A DNA stretch of 64,000 bases from Apostichopus japonicus (lineage: Eukaryota > Echinodermata > Holothuroidea > Aspidochirotida > Stichopodidae). Position numbers and translations under genes: made by a program. The first letter of the stretch is position 1, and each line of letters opens with the position of its first letter. Positions 35,071 through 46,343 of this stretch are shown here, in pieces. The notes beneath the pieces are model-generated. The model was not told where the DNA came from and ran no database searches. It saw only the letters and a list, made by a program, of their open reading frames with translations. The stretch lies in assembly GCF_037975245.1 (NCBI RefSeq), contig NC_092567.1, positions 3,914,214 through 3,978,213 on the forward strand, read 5' to 3'.

Positions 35071-35715
35071 AGTTCAGGTGTCACAAATGGTTATCTTATA
35101 TGAAAGAGGACAATAAAAGAAACCCAATAGTGAAGAAATTAATCAAATATCTTTTTTCGTTTAGGAGATATTCAAGTTTAAAGTTCTGTCTGATTGTGTA
35201 GAAACTGCTGAAATCAGACTAGCTGTGACTTCATATCCTCACATTCCTGAAAAGTCTTTGTTATTTTATTAAAATATTTTTTAAGATTTTATGACTTACA
35301 ACCAAAAGATACGTCAGGAGATCTGATATGTGTCAAGGGAAGTATTTGAGATTTAACATCTGAAGAATGTTTGATTATATTTTTTTAGCTTTGTGAAAAA
35401 AAAATGTAATTATTTTTTAATGAAATATATTGACGCATGTTAATGAAGTGAGGATGTGACATCACACCCTCACAGTTAGTCTTTCTACACCAGCCATTTA
35501 CAAAGAAATTTTGAAATCTTCAAAGTGTGATATCTCCTTAACAGAGAATGCTATCATAGTAGTTTCTTCACTATTCTGTTTGTCTTTTTAAGCTCTTTCA
35601 TACACGATAGACATGTCAGACAACTGAACCAATCCTTTTATAGTGATACGTAGTAGGTAGTGGCCGCTCCCAACATCAGCTAACCTCAATACTCTAGTGT
35701 CTTGAATTAAGCTTC
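35071..35715. other. No recognised feature
   Basis: About 640 bp of AT-rich sequence without a supported gene or repeat match. Confidence 0.4.
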
Positions 35716-35719
35716 TAAA

Positions 35720-37745
35720 TCACCCGTTACACGCATATAATACAGACAGTTTAATACAGAGGTTAACATAGTTAACACAAAAGAGATATTCCACTACCAA
35801 AAGTCTTTTCAGGGGATGTTAATCCCCATAATACGTAACGCAATAATATCAGTGGGGAAGTTGTGAGGAACAAATTACAATATGTTGACTTAATATACTT
35901 TCGAGGTACCTGTGCAAGTATAGGTTTTCTTGTTGAAGATAGCTCTCTCACCCGACGGGTGACAAGTGACCCATTTACTGTACGGAATGTCGGGTATGTT
36001 CTTAATGTCTTAATTGATTATAAAATCTATTAATTATTAAACAAAGAAGAAAGCACACCACATAGGATACTTCAAAATCAACAGCAGATACAAGTTACAC
36101 ACACAGACATACATATGCACTAAAAATGGAACAACTCGGATACAAATTGACACTAAATGGGGTCTTAATACAGTGAAGCGTGTATGTCGTTGTGTGTTTG
36201 TAGGGAGTGTGGTGAATTGCCTCTGTGCCACCAGGTCTAGCACTATACCCACTTCCCATAATTCCTTCATTGATTAGTACAATTTATTAACCCTATTTAC
36301 TTACCTAATGAGGGTTTAATTGGATGTCCTTTGCTCTGGTGTAAATAACATTGACTCAACGACCTTTAGTTTCAATAATATGGGAATCCTTTGTTGTATA
36401 TTCAATCCTTGAACTATTGGTTCCGGTGTCTAATGGTCCTAGAATGGGAGGTGATTTCCAACTGTTTGTTTGCGGAAGAGGTCATTTTGACTGTATCGGA
36501 ATTTCATTACAAAACCCAGTCAATATATCCAAATTATGCAGCCATCAATCCGATATACAAAGCTATTGGAGAAACACATCCACTACTTCATGTATTTCCG
36601 TGATCGCCGTGTTAAACCTGTCGTACAACTGATGTACCATACGTTCTGATTTAAGTAATTGTATCACACTTATATACTGTTTACTTTTATTGCAAAAAAA
36701 CCTTTAAATGTGGGTCCTTTCTTCAGTATACGTTGTAACATAAAAAATATATTCATAATTATTCAACCGAGACAGAGGTCATACTACTAATACTATAACA
36801 GGGCAACGTCAGTTACTATATGTATGCACTGATGACGTGAAAGACTGTAACGTTTTTTTTCGAATCGTCCTGTTTTATGTAACGCTTGTTGGTTATGACA
36901 CGCACTTTGAATTTGGGTACTGTTCAATTAGATTCTCACTAACTTGAACCTACTATAACGGTTCTGTTTGGAACTTAAATCACATAATGTCATCGCACTA
37001 TGAAGTCCTTGCCTAGCTAAGTATTGTCTTGGATCAAGTACTAGATCTCCTTGGTATTTGTCGACGAGGCACACAATTATTGCTCAACAATCATCGTATA
37101 CTTTAACCTTGACCAAATATTTCAATGCAGAATCGAGTAAAACAACGCACCAAACATGTGACGTGCTCCATTGTTGAACTGAACTCTTGTAGTGCTCACT
37201 TAATGTATTGTACCGCTGTTCGCTCCAGTTATGTTGTAGCGTACCCGGTTGGTAGCTTAGGTGTGGGGTTGGTAGGGAGAGACTCGAGGACACCGTTGAA
37301 TAAAATACACTAACAGTGCATCCTGAGATTTATAAGTATATATACTTGTCTATATACAATGTTTCTTTAGTAAATCTTTCGCAGTGTTACAAACAAATAA
37401 ATATATATAAGTAGGTATACCTTAACGACTAACACACGGACAACGTACATTAACTAACCCTATCACGGCACAGCTATTCTGTAATGCGCAAGTTACCTAG
37501 CAGCGCGTTTAACTGTACACATTGCGTTAAAGACAACGCAGCGCAGCTAACGATCAAATGCGTCAGTCTGTGAACCCTACGCTGCAACGGCCTTGCAACC
37601 GCACAAGCAGTTTACACAGTGCAGCTGTAGAGTGCATCAAGCCGATTCATATATTCTGCAGAAGCCAACAAATAACCTCTAAAAACATTGCCTCTGAGAG
37701 GATTCTGCCTGGCAATTAATGCATGAAAACGTTACTCAAAATTTC
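35720..37745. repeat. Duplicated module E+A, copy 2
   Basis: Collinear with 19840-21850 (shared start ACACGCATATAATACAGACAG or a variant; shared right part CAGCGCGTTTAACTGT). A stretch equivalent to about 20580-20640 is missing near 36480, so the two copies differ by an internal deletion. The minus-strand GTAAGTAAATAGGG donor-like site is kept near 36305. Confidence 0.8.
37080..37200 (-). pseudogene. Exon-like conserved frame, module A copy 3
   Basis: Open on the minus strand and collinear in frame with 26400-26550 and 61740-61900. It ends in DSALKYLVKVKVYDDC and a stop, where the others have DSALTYTIEVNVHADC. The nucleotide copies are clearly diverged, yet frame, length and stop are kept. 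The gene is not identified. Confidence 0.35.
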
Positions 37746-38690
37746 AACTCTCCCAATGTCTACATTCATATTTTGTTGAGTTTGTCATATATAGAAATGT
37801 GTTTATTTCTTCGTAGTTTTGCTATTTTTATAACTTTTTTATGTTATTAGCCTCTCACCTGTTTTGGGTCTCTCCTGCGTCTGCTACCACGAGGTACAAT
37901 AAAACCGAACCGGTTCAATTTTTACTATTTAACCGGTGAATTATTTTAGTGTGAACAGGTTACTTCTTGTTCATGCAGATATGTATTAATGTCATCAACA
38001 ATCGCCTTGCAAAGTTTCTTGTTTTACTGTTTGTACAAAACAGGACTGTGTTGGAGATCTATCTGATGATCTCTGAAATGAATCCAACATAAATAGTGTT
38101 AAATAAACAGTACTCTATTTTTTAAACAATCTTCCAACAAAGATTGTAAACGTTCGTGTATTTTCACATCATGATATCATCTTCCCATGAAAATGGTTAG
38201 GTGATGACGTCACGCTGGTACCTGACGATGATTGCTATTCAGGGATAATTTGTAATTCGATGAGCAGAGGATGTGTCACGTGACCGAGGTAAATTATAAT
38301 TGAAAAACTGGTTAAATTTGTTTAAATTTGGTACCTCGACGTCTCGATCTTTACTTTAGCAGTGTACTATTTAAAAAAATTGTAGGCATAAATTACAGTA
38401 GATACCTTTTTATATTACACACGATCAAAACTAAAATTATGGCAATATCATAAAAGTGCTGAATGTGTAAGCATGTAAGTGCTGACTGTTTAAGCAGCAA
38501 TTATCTTTTATTACTAACTCTTAGTGCGGCTGAAAAGCTACAAATATGTTAATGATATTTAAAAATTGTACTTACAGCAGTCCAAAAAAAAAAAAACATT
38601 TATAAAGCAATTAAACAAAAAAATCTTCAAATTTTGCAAATCACAAATAGGCCTATACCTGTTTCACAAAAAGCTAATTGAACACTTTCA
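37746..38690. other. No gene recognised
   Basis: About 950 bp of AT-rich sequence. A TGATGACGTCAC (CRE-like) word occurs near 38205. No coding sequence supported. Confidence 0.35.
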
Positions 38691-38694
38691 TGTT

Positions 38695-38855
38695 TGCTAA
38701 TTCTTCACACGCGACTACAATGTATGATGAGAGACATTAGTTGAGGTAGATCATATTATGGAGCTATGAAATGTGTATCAGAAACTTCTCAAACAATGAT
38801 TGCAGCTTATTAACCACAATGTATGGTGACAGACATTGGTTGAGGTAGTTTATAG
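38695..38855. repeat. Tandem duplication of about 115 bp next to a hAT insertion
   Basis: ACAATGTATGATGAGAGACATTAGTTGAGGTAG and a close variant occur twice (about 38718 and 38818). Each is followed by a segment containing ATGAAATGTGTRYCAGAAACTTCTC. The second unit is cut by the element at 38864-40549 and resumes at 40558. Confidence 0.7.
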
Positions 38856-38863
38856 TACAGAAC

Positions 38864-40549
38864 CAAGGGCGTAGGAACCGGGGGGGGGGCTGGGGGTGTC
38901 ACATTAGAGTAGATAGGACAGTGTATTTTACTATTGGTAATGATAAGCTTGGTCATCTTTTGCATGAATGAACAAGCTGTTGTGTATTAAAACTTTTAAT
39001 CCAGGGAACCAGTCAGATCTAGTATAATGATGCTGACTAGGTAGTAGGAATGTGTCAGCATTATAGTGGCAGGTATGAATAGGGAAGGCATGGGTAGACT
39101 GAGAATGCTATAGAATTGCTCACAATGTCCAGGTGATCCTATTATCTGCGCTAATAGATGCGACATATTTTCTTTACAATGGACTAGCTATTGCATGTAT
39201 AGGCTAGTGCTGAACAAACACATCACTCTAAGCTAAAACACCATGCTGTGAGAGTCATATGATTTCTATATGTATATCTCTTGGTAAGGCGCCCGATTTA
39301 ATTTTCCGTTTCAACACATGGCATGGGATTTATTTCACTTATGAAAACCTATATAAGCCGGGAGGCCATAATGTTGTGAATTTAGATTTCATCATTGGCG
39401 AGAATTGTGTTGGGAAAAGTCGCCTGGGTACCAGAATCTTGATAGAGTCTGAGGAGGGCAGCTGTTTGATGGCAGTATTGGATGCTGACATGTATCGCTA
39501 CAGCTGTACTACGGGGCTTGCCAAGGGACGTCAAATGTGATATCATTTGCCACTTTTATATCCGTTTGGGATTCAACGAGAATAACGAGTGACTTTCATC
39601 TTACTGGGATAATCAATCCACACTGACTGGTGTAACATCTTATACTACTGAAGAGCGGTAGAACTTTATGATTGTAACATCTATAGTTACAAGAACTGTC
39701 TCTTACTGAGAAGCATTGGACACTGGAACGTCGTCGAATTTTGAACTTTAAATATTGTGTTCACAAGTAAACTTGTTCTCAAATACTGGTAATATCATAT
39801 TGTAAAATCAACACTATCGAGGTATGAGTAATTACTTAGTTTTTCTGGGGCAAACAAACTACTTGGGTATTGAGTAAATCATACGTTTTGGAAAACAACC
39901 AAATTTTGTCTGAGCACCTAAAACATGTTAAACTCTTGTAAATGGTTTCAACTTTGTGAAGTATCTCAACTCCATGCTTGCAGCAGGAGAATATTAGAAT
40001 CCATGGTATTATTGACTTAGAATTATATTCATTTATTTATTTAAGAAAGAAGAGACTTTGATGAATTAAATTTGTATTATTAAGATTACTTGGATGTCTT
40101 TGTGAATTACTTAATTGTACTGTGTCTTAATTTATATCGGTCGGATAGCCTCCATTCGAACGCGCTAAATTGTACCCCATTCTTGTAGGTGACAGGGGGG
40201 GGGGCGCCAGCCCCCCCCCCCAATGAAAAATGTGAAGAGGCTGAAGTATCATTCCGCCACCCGCTTCGCAAGTCAGAAAACCCCTTTTTCATTTCCAAAT
40301 GAGAAAAAAAAATCTCATTTGGAGCACCAAATTGCATCTAAGGCCAGGTGAAAATGCAAAATTATATACAAAATGGAGTGAGTGGGTTGAAGTGTGCTAT
40401 ATTGCACCAAATTGCATCTGAGGCCACCTGGAAATGCAAAAAAAATCCAATGGGGAGGGGGACACCCCCTCCCCTTAGAACCCTCCCCCAGGCCGGCCAT
40501 CAGTCTTCAGCCCCCCCCCCCCACTCAAAAGTACCTTCCTACGCCACTG
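38864..40549. mobile_element. hAT-like non-autonomous element with exact 8-bp TSD
   Basis: The left end CAAGGGCGTAGGAA and the right end (inverse CAGTGGCGTAGGAA) match at 12 of 14 positions. The octamer TACAGAAC flanks both sides exactly (38856-38863 and 40550-40557), and the interrupted host repeat resumes correctly after it. Poly-G and poly-C tracts lie near each end, as in the other hAT-like elements here. CACCAAATTGCATCT words are repeated near 40324 and 40406. No transposase is recognisable. A 93-codon frame at 39259-39540 is listed separately. Confidence 0.85.
39259..39540 (+). CDS. Hypothetical 93-codon frame inside the hAT-like element
   Basis: Begins at ATG and contains a mixed, non-repetitive composition (for example WHGIYFTYENLYKPGGHN and NCVGKSRLGTRILIESEEG). 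It resembles no transposase segment I know. It could be a captured exon fragment or chance. There is no second copy in the window. Confidence 0.2.
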   Translation: MISICISLGKAPDLIFRFNTWHGIYFTYENLYKPGGHNVVNLDFIIGENCVGKSRLGTRILIESEEGSCLMAVLDADMYRYSCTTGLAKGRQM

Positions 40550-40557
40550 TACAGAAC

Positions 40558-41094
40558 TATGAAATGTGTGCCAGAAACTTCTCGAACAATGATTGCAGCT
40601 TAAACTGTTTAATTTTGTTTGCAGCTTTAAGTGTTTAATGTTTGAGAGATCATCTAATACCCCTGACCAAAATCTGTACCAAGTATAACTTTAAACTAAC
40701 TTATGCACACATGCTTTATCTAGTAGATTTAACTCTGGTGTCGCCAATCATTAATATTTAGTGATGTGATGGCATTCACAATACCTGCATATACTCCACA
40801 CCAAATATGAAACAGATCATGCTCACAGCTGCAAAGATAATGATCTTTAAGAATACATGTTTAGCCCCACCCACGTTAGTATTTAAGAGATCTGCACCTG
40901 GCGTTACCTACTACTGATGCCCAACATGTATACCAAGTATGAAATTAATGCTATGATAACTGAGATAGTGTCACCAAGTTCATGACTACAAAATTACACA
41001 AACACACATCAACTTAATTGGACATGATCACTCTGCCCATAACTTGATAAAAAAAGGGGAAAAACAATCGTTGATCAAACAACAGGCCCTACGA
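40558..41094. other. No gene recognised
   Basis: Resumes the interrupted host repeat to about 40610, then unassigned AT-rich sequence. Confidence 0.35.
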
Positions 41095-41235
41095 AAGGTT
41101 AGGTATAAGCCTCTTTCAATTATAAAAGCAAACAAAGACAATTTTAGGTGCATACATGTTGTTCTTGATAGGTAATTGCACAATTAGTACTTTCCTCGTT
41201 CATGACCAAACTCAAACATCTATCTATATGTATAT
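41095..41235. repeat. Module D left flank, copy 2
   Basis: Matches 23095-23230 (GCATACATGTTGTTCTTGATAGG versus GCATAATGTTGTGACGTTATAGG and following). The module resumes at about 46712 after the Penelope pair, which dates the insertion as younger than the duplication of module D. Confidence 0.7.
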
Positions 41236-41349
41236 ATATATAATATAACGAAAATCCACGTTTACTCCAAAAGAAAATATTATTAGAGAAAACCAGAGAA
41301 ATAAGATATGACTCATAATTGACAAATAAGGAGTAAGTTTTACAAAATA

Positions 41350-41390
41350 TATTGGAATTTTCGGTCCCCCTGGGACCTTCGTCAGCAATA
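41350..41390 (-). ncRNA. Penelope hammerhead ribozyme, arm 1
   Basis: Exact inverse of 46238-46278, described there. It lies about 140-180 bp after the stop codon on the minus strand. Confidence 0.8.
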
Positions 41391-41525
41391 CTTGGCAGTC
41401 GAATGAGAAGTACAAAATGTGACACAATGAAAGTATGACGCTAGATAAGAGTAAGTTGCAATGATGGAATTAAAACCAAATAAACCATGACTATACAGGA
41501 AGCGGATTAAGGAGCAAAGAACGGA

Positions 41526-43636
41526 TTACATATGCTTGTAGAACTGGTAGTTGTTAAGGGGTCCCAAGTCTTTGTTGAGGCCGGTGATGTGAGACTTAAT
41601 ACGAAAGATCCAATCGATTTCTTTACGTTTACGTTCAGTAGTTGATTTGAAGTTCGAGGCAATTAAAATACATTTTAGGTTTTTTAGAGAATGACCATGA
41701 AGATTGAAATGTTCGGACACTGGGAATCCTGCAAAATTATCACGAATAGATTTTTTGTGATTATTAAAACGTAAGCGGAATCGGGAGCCTGTTTCACCTA
41801 CATAATTGCCCTCTTTGCAAAGTACACAATAGAAAATGTAAATAACATTAATAGAATCACAAGAGAGGGAAGGGGGTCTAAGACTAAAGTCAACATTGGG
41901 AATCTTGACCACGGTGCCTGGGGTAATATGGGGGCATATTTGGCATCTAGGTTTACCGCAAGGAAAATTGCCTGCGGAGGTGGAAACTGAGCGGGGGAGT
42001 CTGGAGGAAGTGAGAAGAAATTTAAGGTTGGGGGGTTGACGAAATGCTAGCATGGGGGGTACCTTAAACGATTCTCCTACAGACTGATCGTCTTGAAATA
42101 CAGCAAATTCCTGTTTGATGGAGCGAATGAAAGATTTGATGAGGGGGTTGTAACTGGTAACGAACGGAATGCGTGTGTTGGGACTTTTAGACTTGTATTT
42201 TAATAAGTCCTCACGGCTCAACTTGTCGGCCCTGGAAATACCCTGTCTAATTAAGTGAAGGGGGTATCCGACGTTCAAGAAATAACCAGTTAATATGGAT
42301 ACCTGGTGTTTAAAATCACATGGGTTGGAGCAAATGCGTGTAAGTCTAAGGCATTGGCTGTAAACAATAGAACTCTTGAGATTATGTGGGTGAAAACTAT
42401 TAAAGTGTAAATACATATGAATATCAGTGGGCTTATAATAGACCGAAGTGGTTAAGGAATTGCCATCCAACTTGACCAGAACATCTAGGAATGAAATTTG
42501 ATGTTTGGAAACTTCGACAGAAAATTTAATGCTGTCATGAAAAGAATTAACATGATCAAAGAAAGACTTAAGAGATTCTTCACCATGTGGCCAGACAAAA
42601 AATATATCGTCAATATATCTATAATAATGTGATGGCTTAAGAGGAGAAGTGGATAGCATTTCCTGTTCTAATTCGTGCATAAATATGTTGGCGTAACAAG
42701 GTGCCATCTTAGTGCCCATAGCGGTACCATTGATTTGTAGATAATATTTCCCGTTAAAAGAGAAATAATTATTACTTAATATGAAACGTAAAATGGGACC
42801 AAGATCATCACCTAAAGTGGGGTTGGTGGCATGCTCACGAAGAAAATTTTGACAAGCGATAATTCCCTCATCATGAGGGATATTAGTGTACAAAGAGGAT
42901 ACATCCATAGTAACGAGTAAGGAATTAATTGGTAACGCCTGAATAGTGTTAAGAATTCTCAAAAAATGCGTAGTGTCCTGTATATAAGAAGGAATATGGG
43001 TTAATAGAGGGTTGAGTACGGAGTCCATGTATACTGAAAGATGCTCAGTTAGCGTACCAATTCCTGAAATAATAGGTCGGCAAGGAGGGAATAGCTTGAG
43101 TTTCCTGGCTAGCTTACAAATGTCAGAACGGCGGATATTCTCAGGGTCAGAAGGGGTCACTCCGGGTAGTGCTTGTTGAGCCTCTGTTATTAATTTAGGT
43201 AGTTTGTGGACTTTAGGTAAAGTATAGAACGTACCCAACGACGGATCCTTAGGTGTAAGTTCTGCTATCTTAGTTGCTACGTGTTGTGGTACCGATTGAC
43301 ATAATTCGTCAATTTTGGGTTGGAAGAGTCTGGAAGGGTCTTCCGGTAATATCTTGTAAAAATCAGAGTTACTAAGTTGCTTCTCTGCTTCAAAAATGTA
43401 GTCGGTAGTGTTAAGAATAGTGGTGGCACCTCCTTTATCCGCTTGTCGTATAACGACATCCGGGTTGTTCCGAAGTTTCTTAATAGCCATGGACTGAGTA
43501 CGGTTGACGTTAGAGGAGAGTGGACGTTTGGCATTCTCTAAAATAAATTTGTCGAGGTAAGTTTTGGCTTTGCAGGCAAATGAGTCTATAAATCTGTTGC
43601 GTCCTTCTGGTGGTGTCCAACTGGATTTTGTGTTGG
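41526..43636 (-). CDS. Penelope-like RT/GIY-YIG polyprotein, 5'-truncated
   Basis: About 700 codons of element-derived frame, open to the stop at 41526. RT motifs: DVSSLYTNIPHDEG (motif A), GTAMGTKMAPCYAN (motif B) and YRYIDDIFFVW (motif C; catalytic Asp codons at 42606-42611). Towards the C terminus follow CGKPRCQICPHI (Cys-rich motif of endonuclease-bearing Penelope elements) and IYIFYCVLCKEGNYVGETGS (GIY-YIG nuclease with conserved Gly-Glu-Thr-Gly). The open frame continues upstream to 43709, but those residues are antisense to the other copy and not native. Native N-terminus and start codon are missing. Confidence 0.9.
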
Positions 43637-43991
43637 AAACTGCGTAAACTTGAACAACTAACCACACAGGACCCGCTACTTCACCATCTGCAAAGCACTG
43701 GCCATCCATACATCACCAGTAAGTTTCCCAAGCCATTATCTCATCGGGCTGAAAACGTTACCACGGATAACGTCTTAAATCTATCGGACTGTGTTCTTAC
43801 CAAATACGAACAAGAGGTTTTACAAAATGGTCTATCTTTCTGTCCCTCCCGCAAACTAGATCCAATTGGTCTATGCTTTGACTTGGATAATTTTGTTCGC
43901 CGTATGAGACTTAGAGAGTTTTTCGAAGATAACACTTCCGACCCGATTCCAGACATCAACAGCAAGGACACGCAGCCAACACTACATGTTC
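43637..43991 (+). mobile_element. Single-copy spacer: 5' part of arm 2 Penelope element
   Basis: The 355 bp between the arms is not shared with arm 1. Read on the plus strand it is in frame with arm 2 and encodes a typical Penelope N-terminal region (CVLTKYEQEVLQNGLSFCPS, then DLDNFVRRMRLREFF). It is therefore element sequence and not unrelated filler. Confidence 0.85.
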
Positions 43992-46102
43992 CCAACACAA
44001 AATCCAGTTGGACACCACCAGAAGGACGCAACAGATTTATAGACTCATTTGCCTGCAAAGCCAAAACTTACCTCGACAAATTTATTTTAGAGAATGCCAA
44101 ACGTCCACTCTCCTCTAACGTCAACCGTACTCAGTCCATGGCTATTAAGAAACTTCGGAACAACCCGGATGTCGTTATACGACAAGCGGATAAAGGAGGT
44201 GCCACCACTATTCTTAACACTACCGACTACATTTTTGAAGCAGAGAAGCAACTTAGTAACTCTGATTTTTACAAGATATTACCGGAAGACCCTTCCAGAC
44301 TCTTCCAACCCAAAATTGACGAATTATGTCAATCGGTACCACAACACGTAGCAACCAAGATAGCAGAACTTACACCTAAGGATCCGTCGTTGGGTACGTT
44401 CTATACTTTACCTAAAGTCCACAAACTACCTAAATTAATAACAGAGGCTCAACAAGCACTACCCGGAGTGACCCCTTCTGACCCTGAGAATATCCGCCGT
44501 TCTGACATTTGTAAGCTAGCCAGGAAACTCAAGCTATTCCCTCCTTGCCGACCTATTATTTCAGGAATTGGTACGCTAACTGAGCATCTTTCAGTATACA
44601 TGGACTCCGTACTCAACCCTCTATTAACCCATATTCCTTCTTATATACAGGACACTACGCATTTTTTGAGAATTCTTAACACTATTCAGGCGTTACCAAT
44701 TAATTCCTTACTCGTTACTATGGATGTATCCTCTTTGTACACTAATATCCCTCATGATGAGGGAATTATCGCTTGTCAAAATTTTCTTCGTGAGCATGCC
44801 ACCAACCCCACTTTAGGTGATGATCTTGGTCCCATTTTACGTTTCATATTAAGTAATAATTATTTCTCTTTTAACGGGAAATATTATCTACAAATCAATG
44901 GTACCGCTATGGGCACTAAGATGGCACCTTGTTACGCCAACATATTTATGCACGAATTAGAACAGGAAATGCTATCCACTTCTCCTCTTAAGCCATCACA
45001 TTATTATAGATATATTGACGATATATTTTTTGTCTGGCCACATGGTGAAGAATCTCTTAAGTCTTTCTTTGATCATGTTAATTCTTTTCATGACAGCATT
45101 AAATTTTCTGTCGAAGTTTCCAAACATCAAATTTCATTCCTAGATGTTCTGGTCAAGTTGGATGGCAATTCCTTAACCACTTCGGTCTATTATAAGCCCA
45201 CTGATATTCATATGTATTTACACTTTAATAGTTTTCACCCACATAATCTCAAGAGTTCTATTGTTTACAGCCAATGCCTTAGACTTACACGCATTTGCTC
45301 CAACCCATGTGATTTTAAACACCAGGTATCCATATTAACTGGTTATTTCTTGAACGTCGGATACCCCCTTCACTTAATTAGACAGGGTATTTCCAGGGCC
45401 GACAAGTTGAGCCGTGAGGACTTATTAAAATACAAGTCTAAAAGTCCCAACACACGCATTCCGTTCGTTACCAGTTACAACCCCCTCATCAAATCTTTCA
45501 TTCGCTCCATCAAACAGGAATTTGCTGTATTTCAAGACGATCAGTCTGTAGGAGAATCGTTTAAGGTACCCCCCATGCTAGCATTTCGTCAACCCCCCAA
45601 CCTTAAATTTCTTCTCACTTCCTCCAGACTCCCCCGCTCAGTTTCCACCTCCGCAGGCAATTTTCCTTGCGGTAAACCTAGATGCCAAATATGCCCCCAT
45701 ATTACCCCAGGCACCGTGGTCAAGATTCCCAATGTTGACTTTAGTCTTAGACCCCCTTCCCTCTCTTGTGATTCTATTAATGTTATTTACATTTTCTATT
45801 GTGTACTTTGCAAAGAGGGCAATTATGTAGGTGAAACAGGCTCCCGATTCCGCTTACGTTTTAATAATCACAAAAAATCTATTCGTGATAATTTTGCAGG
45901 ATTCCCAGTGTCCGAACATTTCAATCTTCATGGTCATTCTCTAAAAAACCTAAAATGTATTTTAATTGCCTCGAACTTCAAATCAACTACTGAACGTAAA
46001 CGTAAAGAAATCGATTGGATCTTTCGTATTAAGTCTCACATCACCGGCCTCAACAAAGACTTGGGACCCCTTAACAACTACCAGTTCTACAAGCATATGT
46101 AA
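43637..46102 (+). CDS. Penelope-like RT/GIY-YIG polyprotein, nearly complete
   Basis: About 820 element-derived codons. Order: N-terminal Penelope region (43640-44000), the RT fingers/palm region with DVSSLYTNIPHDEG, GTAMGTKMAPCYAN and YRYIDDIFFVW (Asp codons at 45017-45022), a thumb-like helical region, Cys motif CGKPRCQICPHI (about 45670), then the GIY-YIG endonuclease (about 45785-45960), stop at 46102. Penelope-like enzymes reverse transcribe element RNA primed at a cut made by the GIY-YIG domain. The frame runs upstream to 43610 into arm 1, and the first native ATG in frame is at 43904, so the real start was lost at the junction. No internal stop is present, consistent with recent activity. 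Confidence 0.9.
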   Translation, partial: KLRKLEQLTTQDPLLHHLQSTGHPYITSKFPKPLSHRAENVTTDNVLNLSDCVLTKYEQEVLQNGLSFCPSRKLDPIGLCFDLDNFVRRMRLREFFEDNTSDPIPDINSKDTQPTLHVPNTKSSWTPPEGRNRFIDSFACKAKTYLDKFILENAKRPLSSNVNRTQSMAIKKLRNNPDVVIRQADKGGATTILNTTDYIFEAEKQLSNSDFYKILPEDPSRLFQPKIDELCQSVPQHVATKIAELTPKDPSLGTFYTLPKVHKLPKLITEAQQALPGVTPSDPENIRRSDICKLARKLKLFPPCRPIISGIGTLTEHLSVYMDSVLNPLLTHIPSYIQDTTHFLRILNTIQALPINSLLVTMDVSSLYTNIPHDEGIIACQNFLREHATNPTLGDDLGPILRFILSNNYFSFNGKYYLQINGTAMGTKMAPCYANIFMHELEQEMLSTSPLKPSHYYRYIDDIFFVWPHGEESLKSFFDHVNSFHDSIKFSVEVSKHQISFLDVLVKLDGNSLTTSVYYKPTDIHMYLHFNSFHPHNLKSSIVYSQCLRLTRICSNPCDFKHQVSILTGYFLNVGYPLHLIRQGISRADKLSREDLLKYKSKSPNTRIPFVTSYNPLIKSFIRSIKQEFAVFQDDQSVGESFKVPPMLAFRQPPNLKFLLTSSRLPRSVSTSAGNFPCGKPRCQICPHITPGTVVKIPNVDFSLRPPSLSCDSINVIYIFYCVLCKEGNYVGETGSRFRLRFNNHKKSIRDNFAGFPVSEHFNLHGHSLKNLKCILIASNFKSTTERKRKEIDWIFRIKSHITGLNKDLGPLNNYQFYKHM

Positions 46103-46343
46103 TCCGTTCTTTGCTCCTTAATCCGCTTCCTGTATAGTCATGGTTTATTTGGTTTTAATTCCATCATTGCAACTTACTCTTATCTAGCGTCATACTTTCA
46201 TTGTGTCACATTTTGTACTTCTCATTCGACTGCCAAGTATTGCTGACGAAGGTCCCAGGGGGACCGAAAATTCCAATATATTTTGTAAAACTTACTCCTT
46301 ATTTGTCAATTATGAGTCATATCTTATTTCTCTGGTTTTCTCT

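Larger units (their letters stand above)
41277..43636 (-). mobile_element. Penelope-like element, arm 1 of inverted pair
   Basis: Minus-strand copy, 2,360 bp. It is cut at its 5' side after the word that reads TGTTGG at 43631-43636, and its 3' boundary lies next to a TA-rich sequence. Every stretch compared is identical to 43992-46351. Exact position mapping (p1 = 87628 - p2) holds at the 3' UTR, the hammerhead, the YIDD codons and both ends, so there is no net indel. It lacks about the first 120 residues present in arm 2. Confidence 0.92.

Noticed and set aside
43637-43709. N-terminal extension of the minus-strand Penelope frame
   Set aside because: It is antisense to the 5' part of the opposite copy, so it is a junction artefact and not a real fusion.
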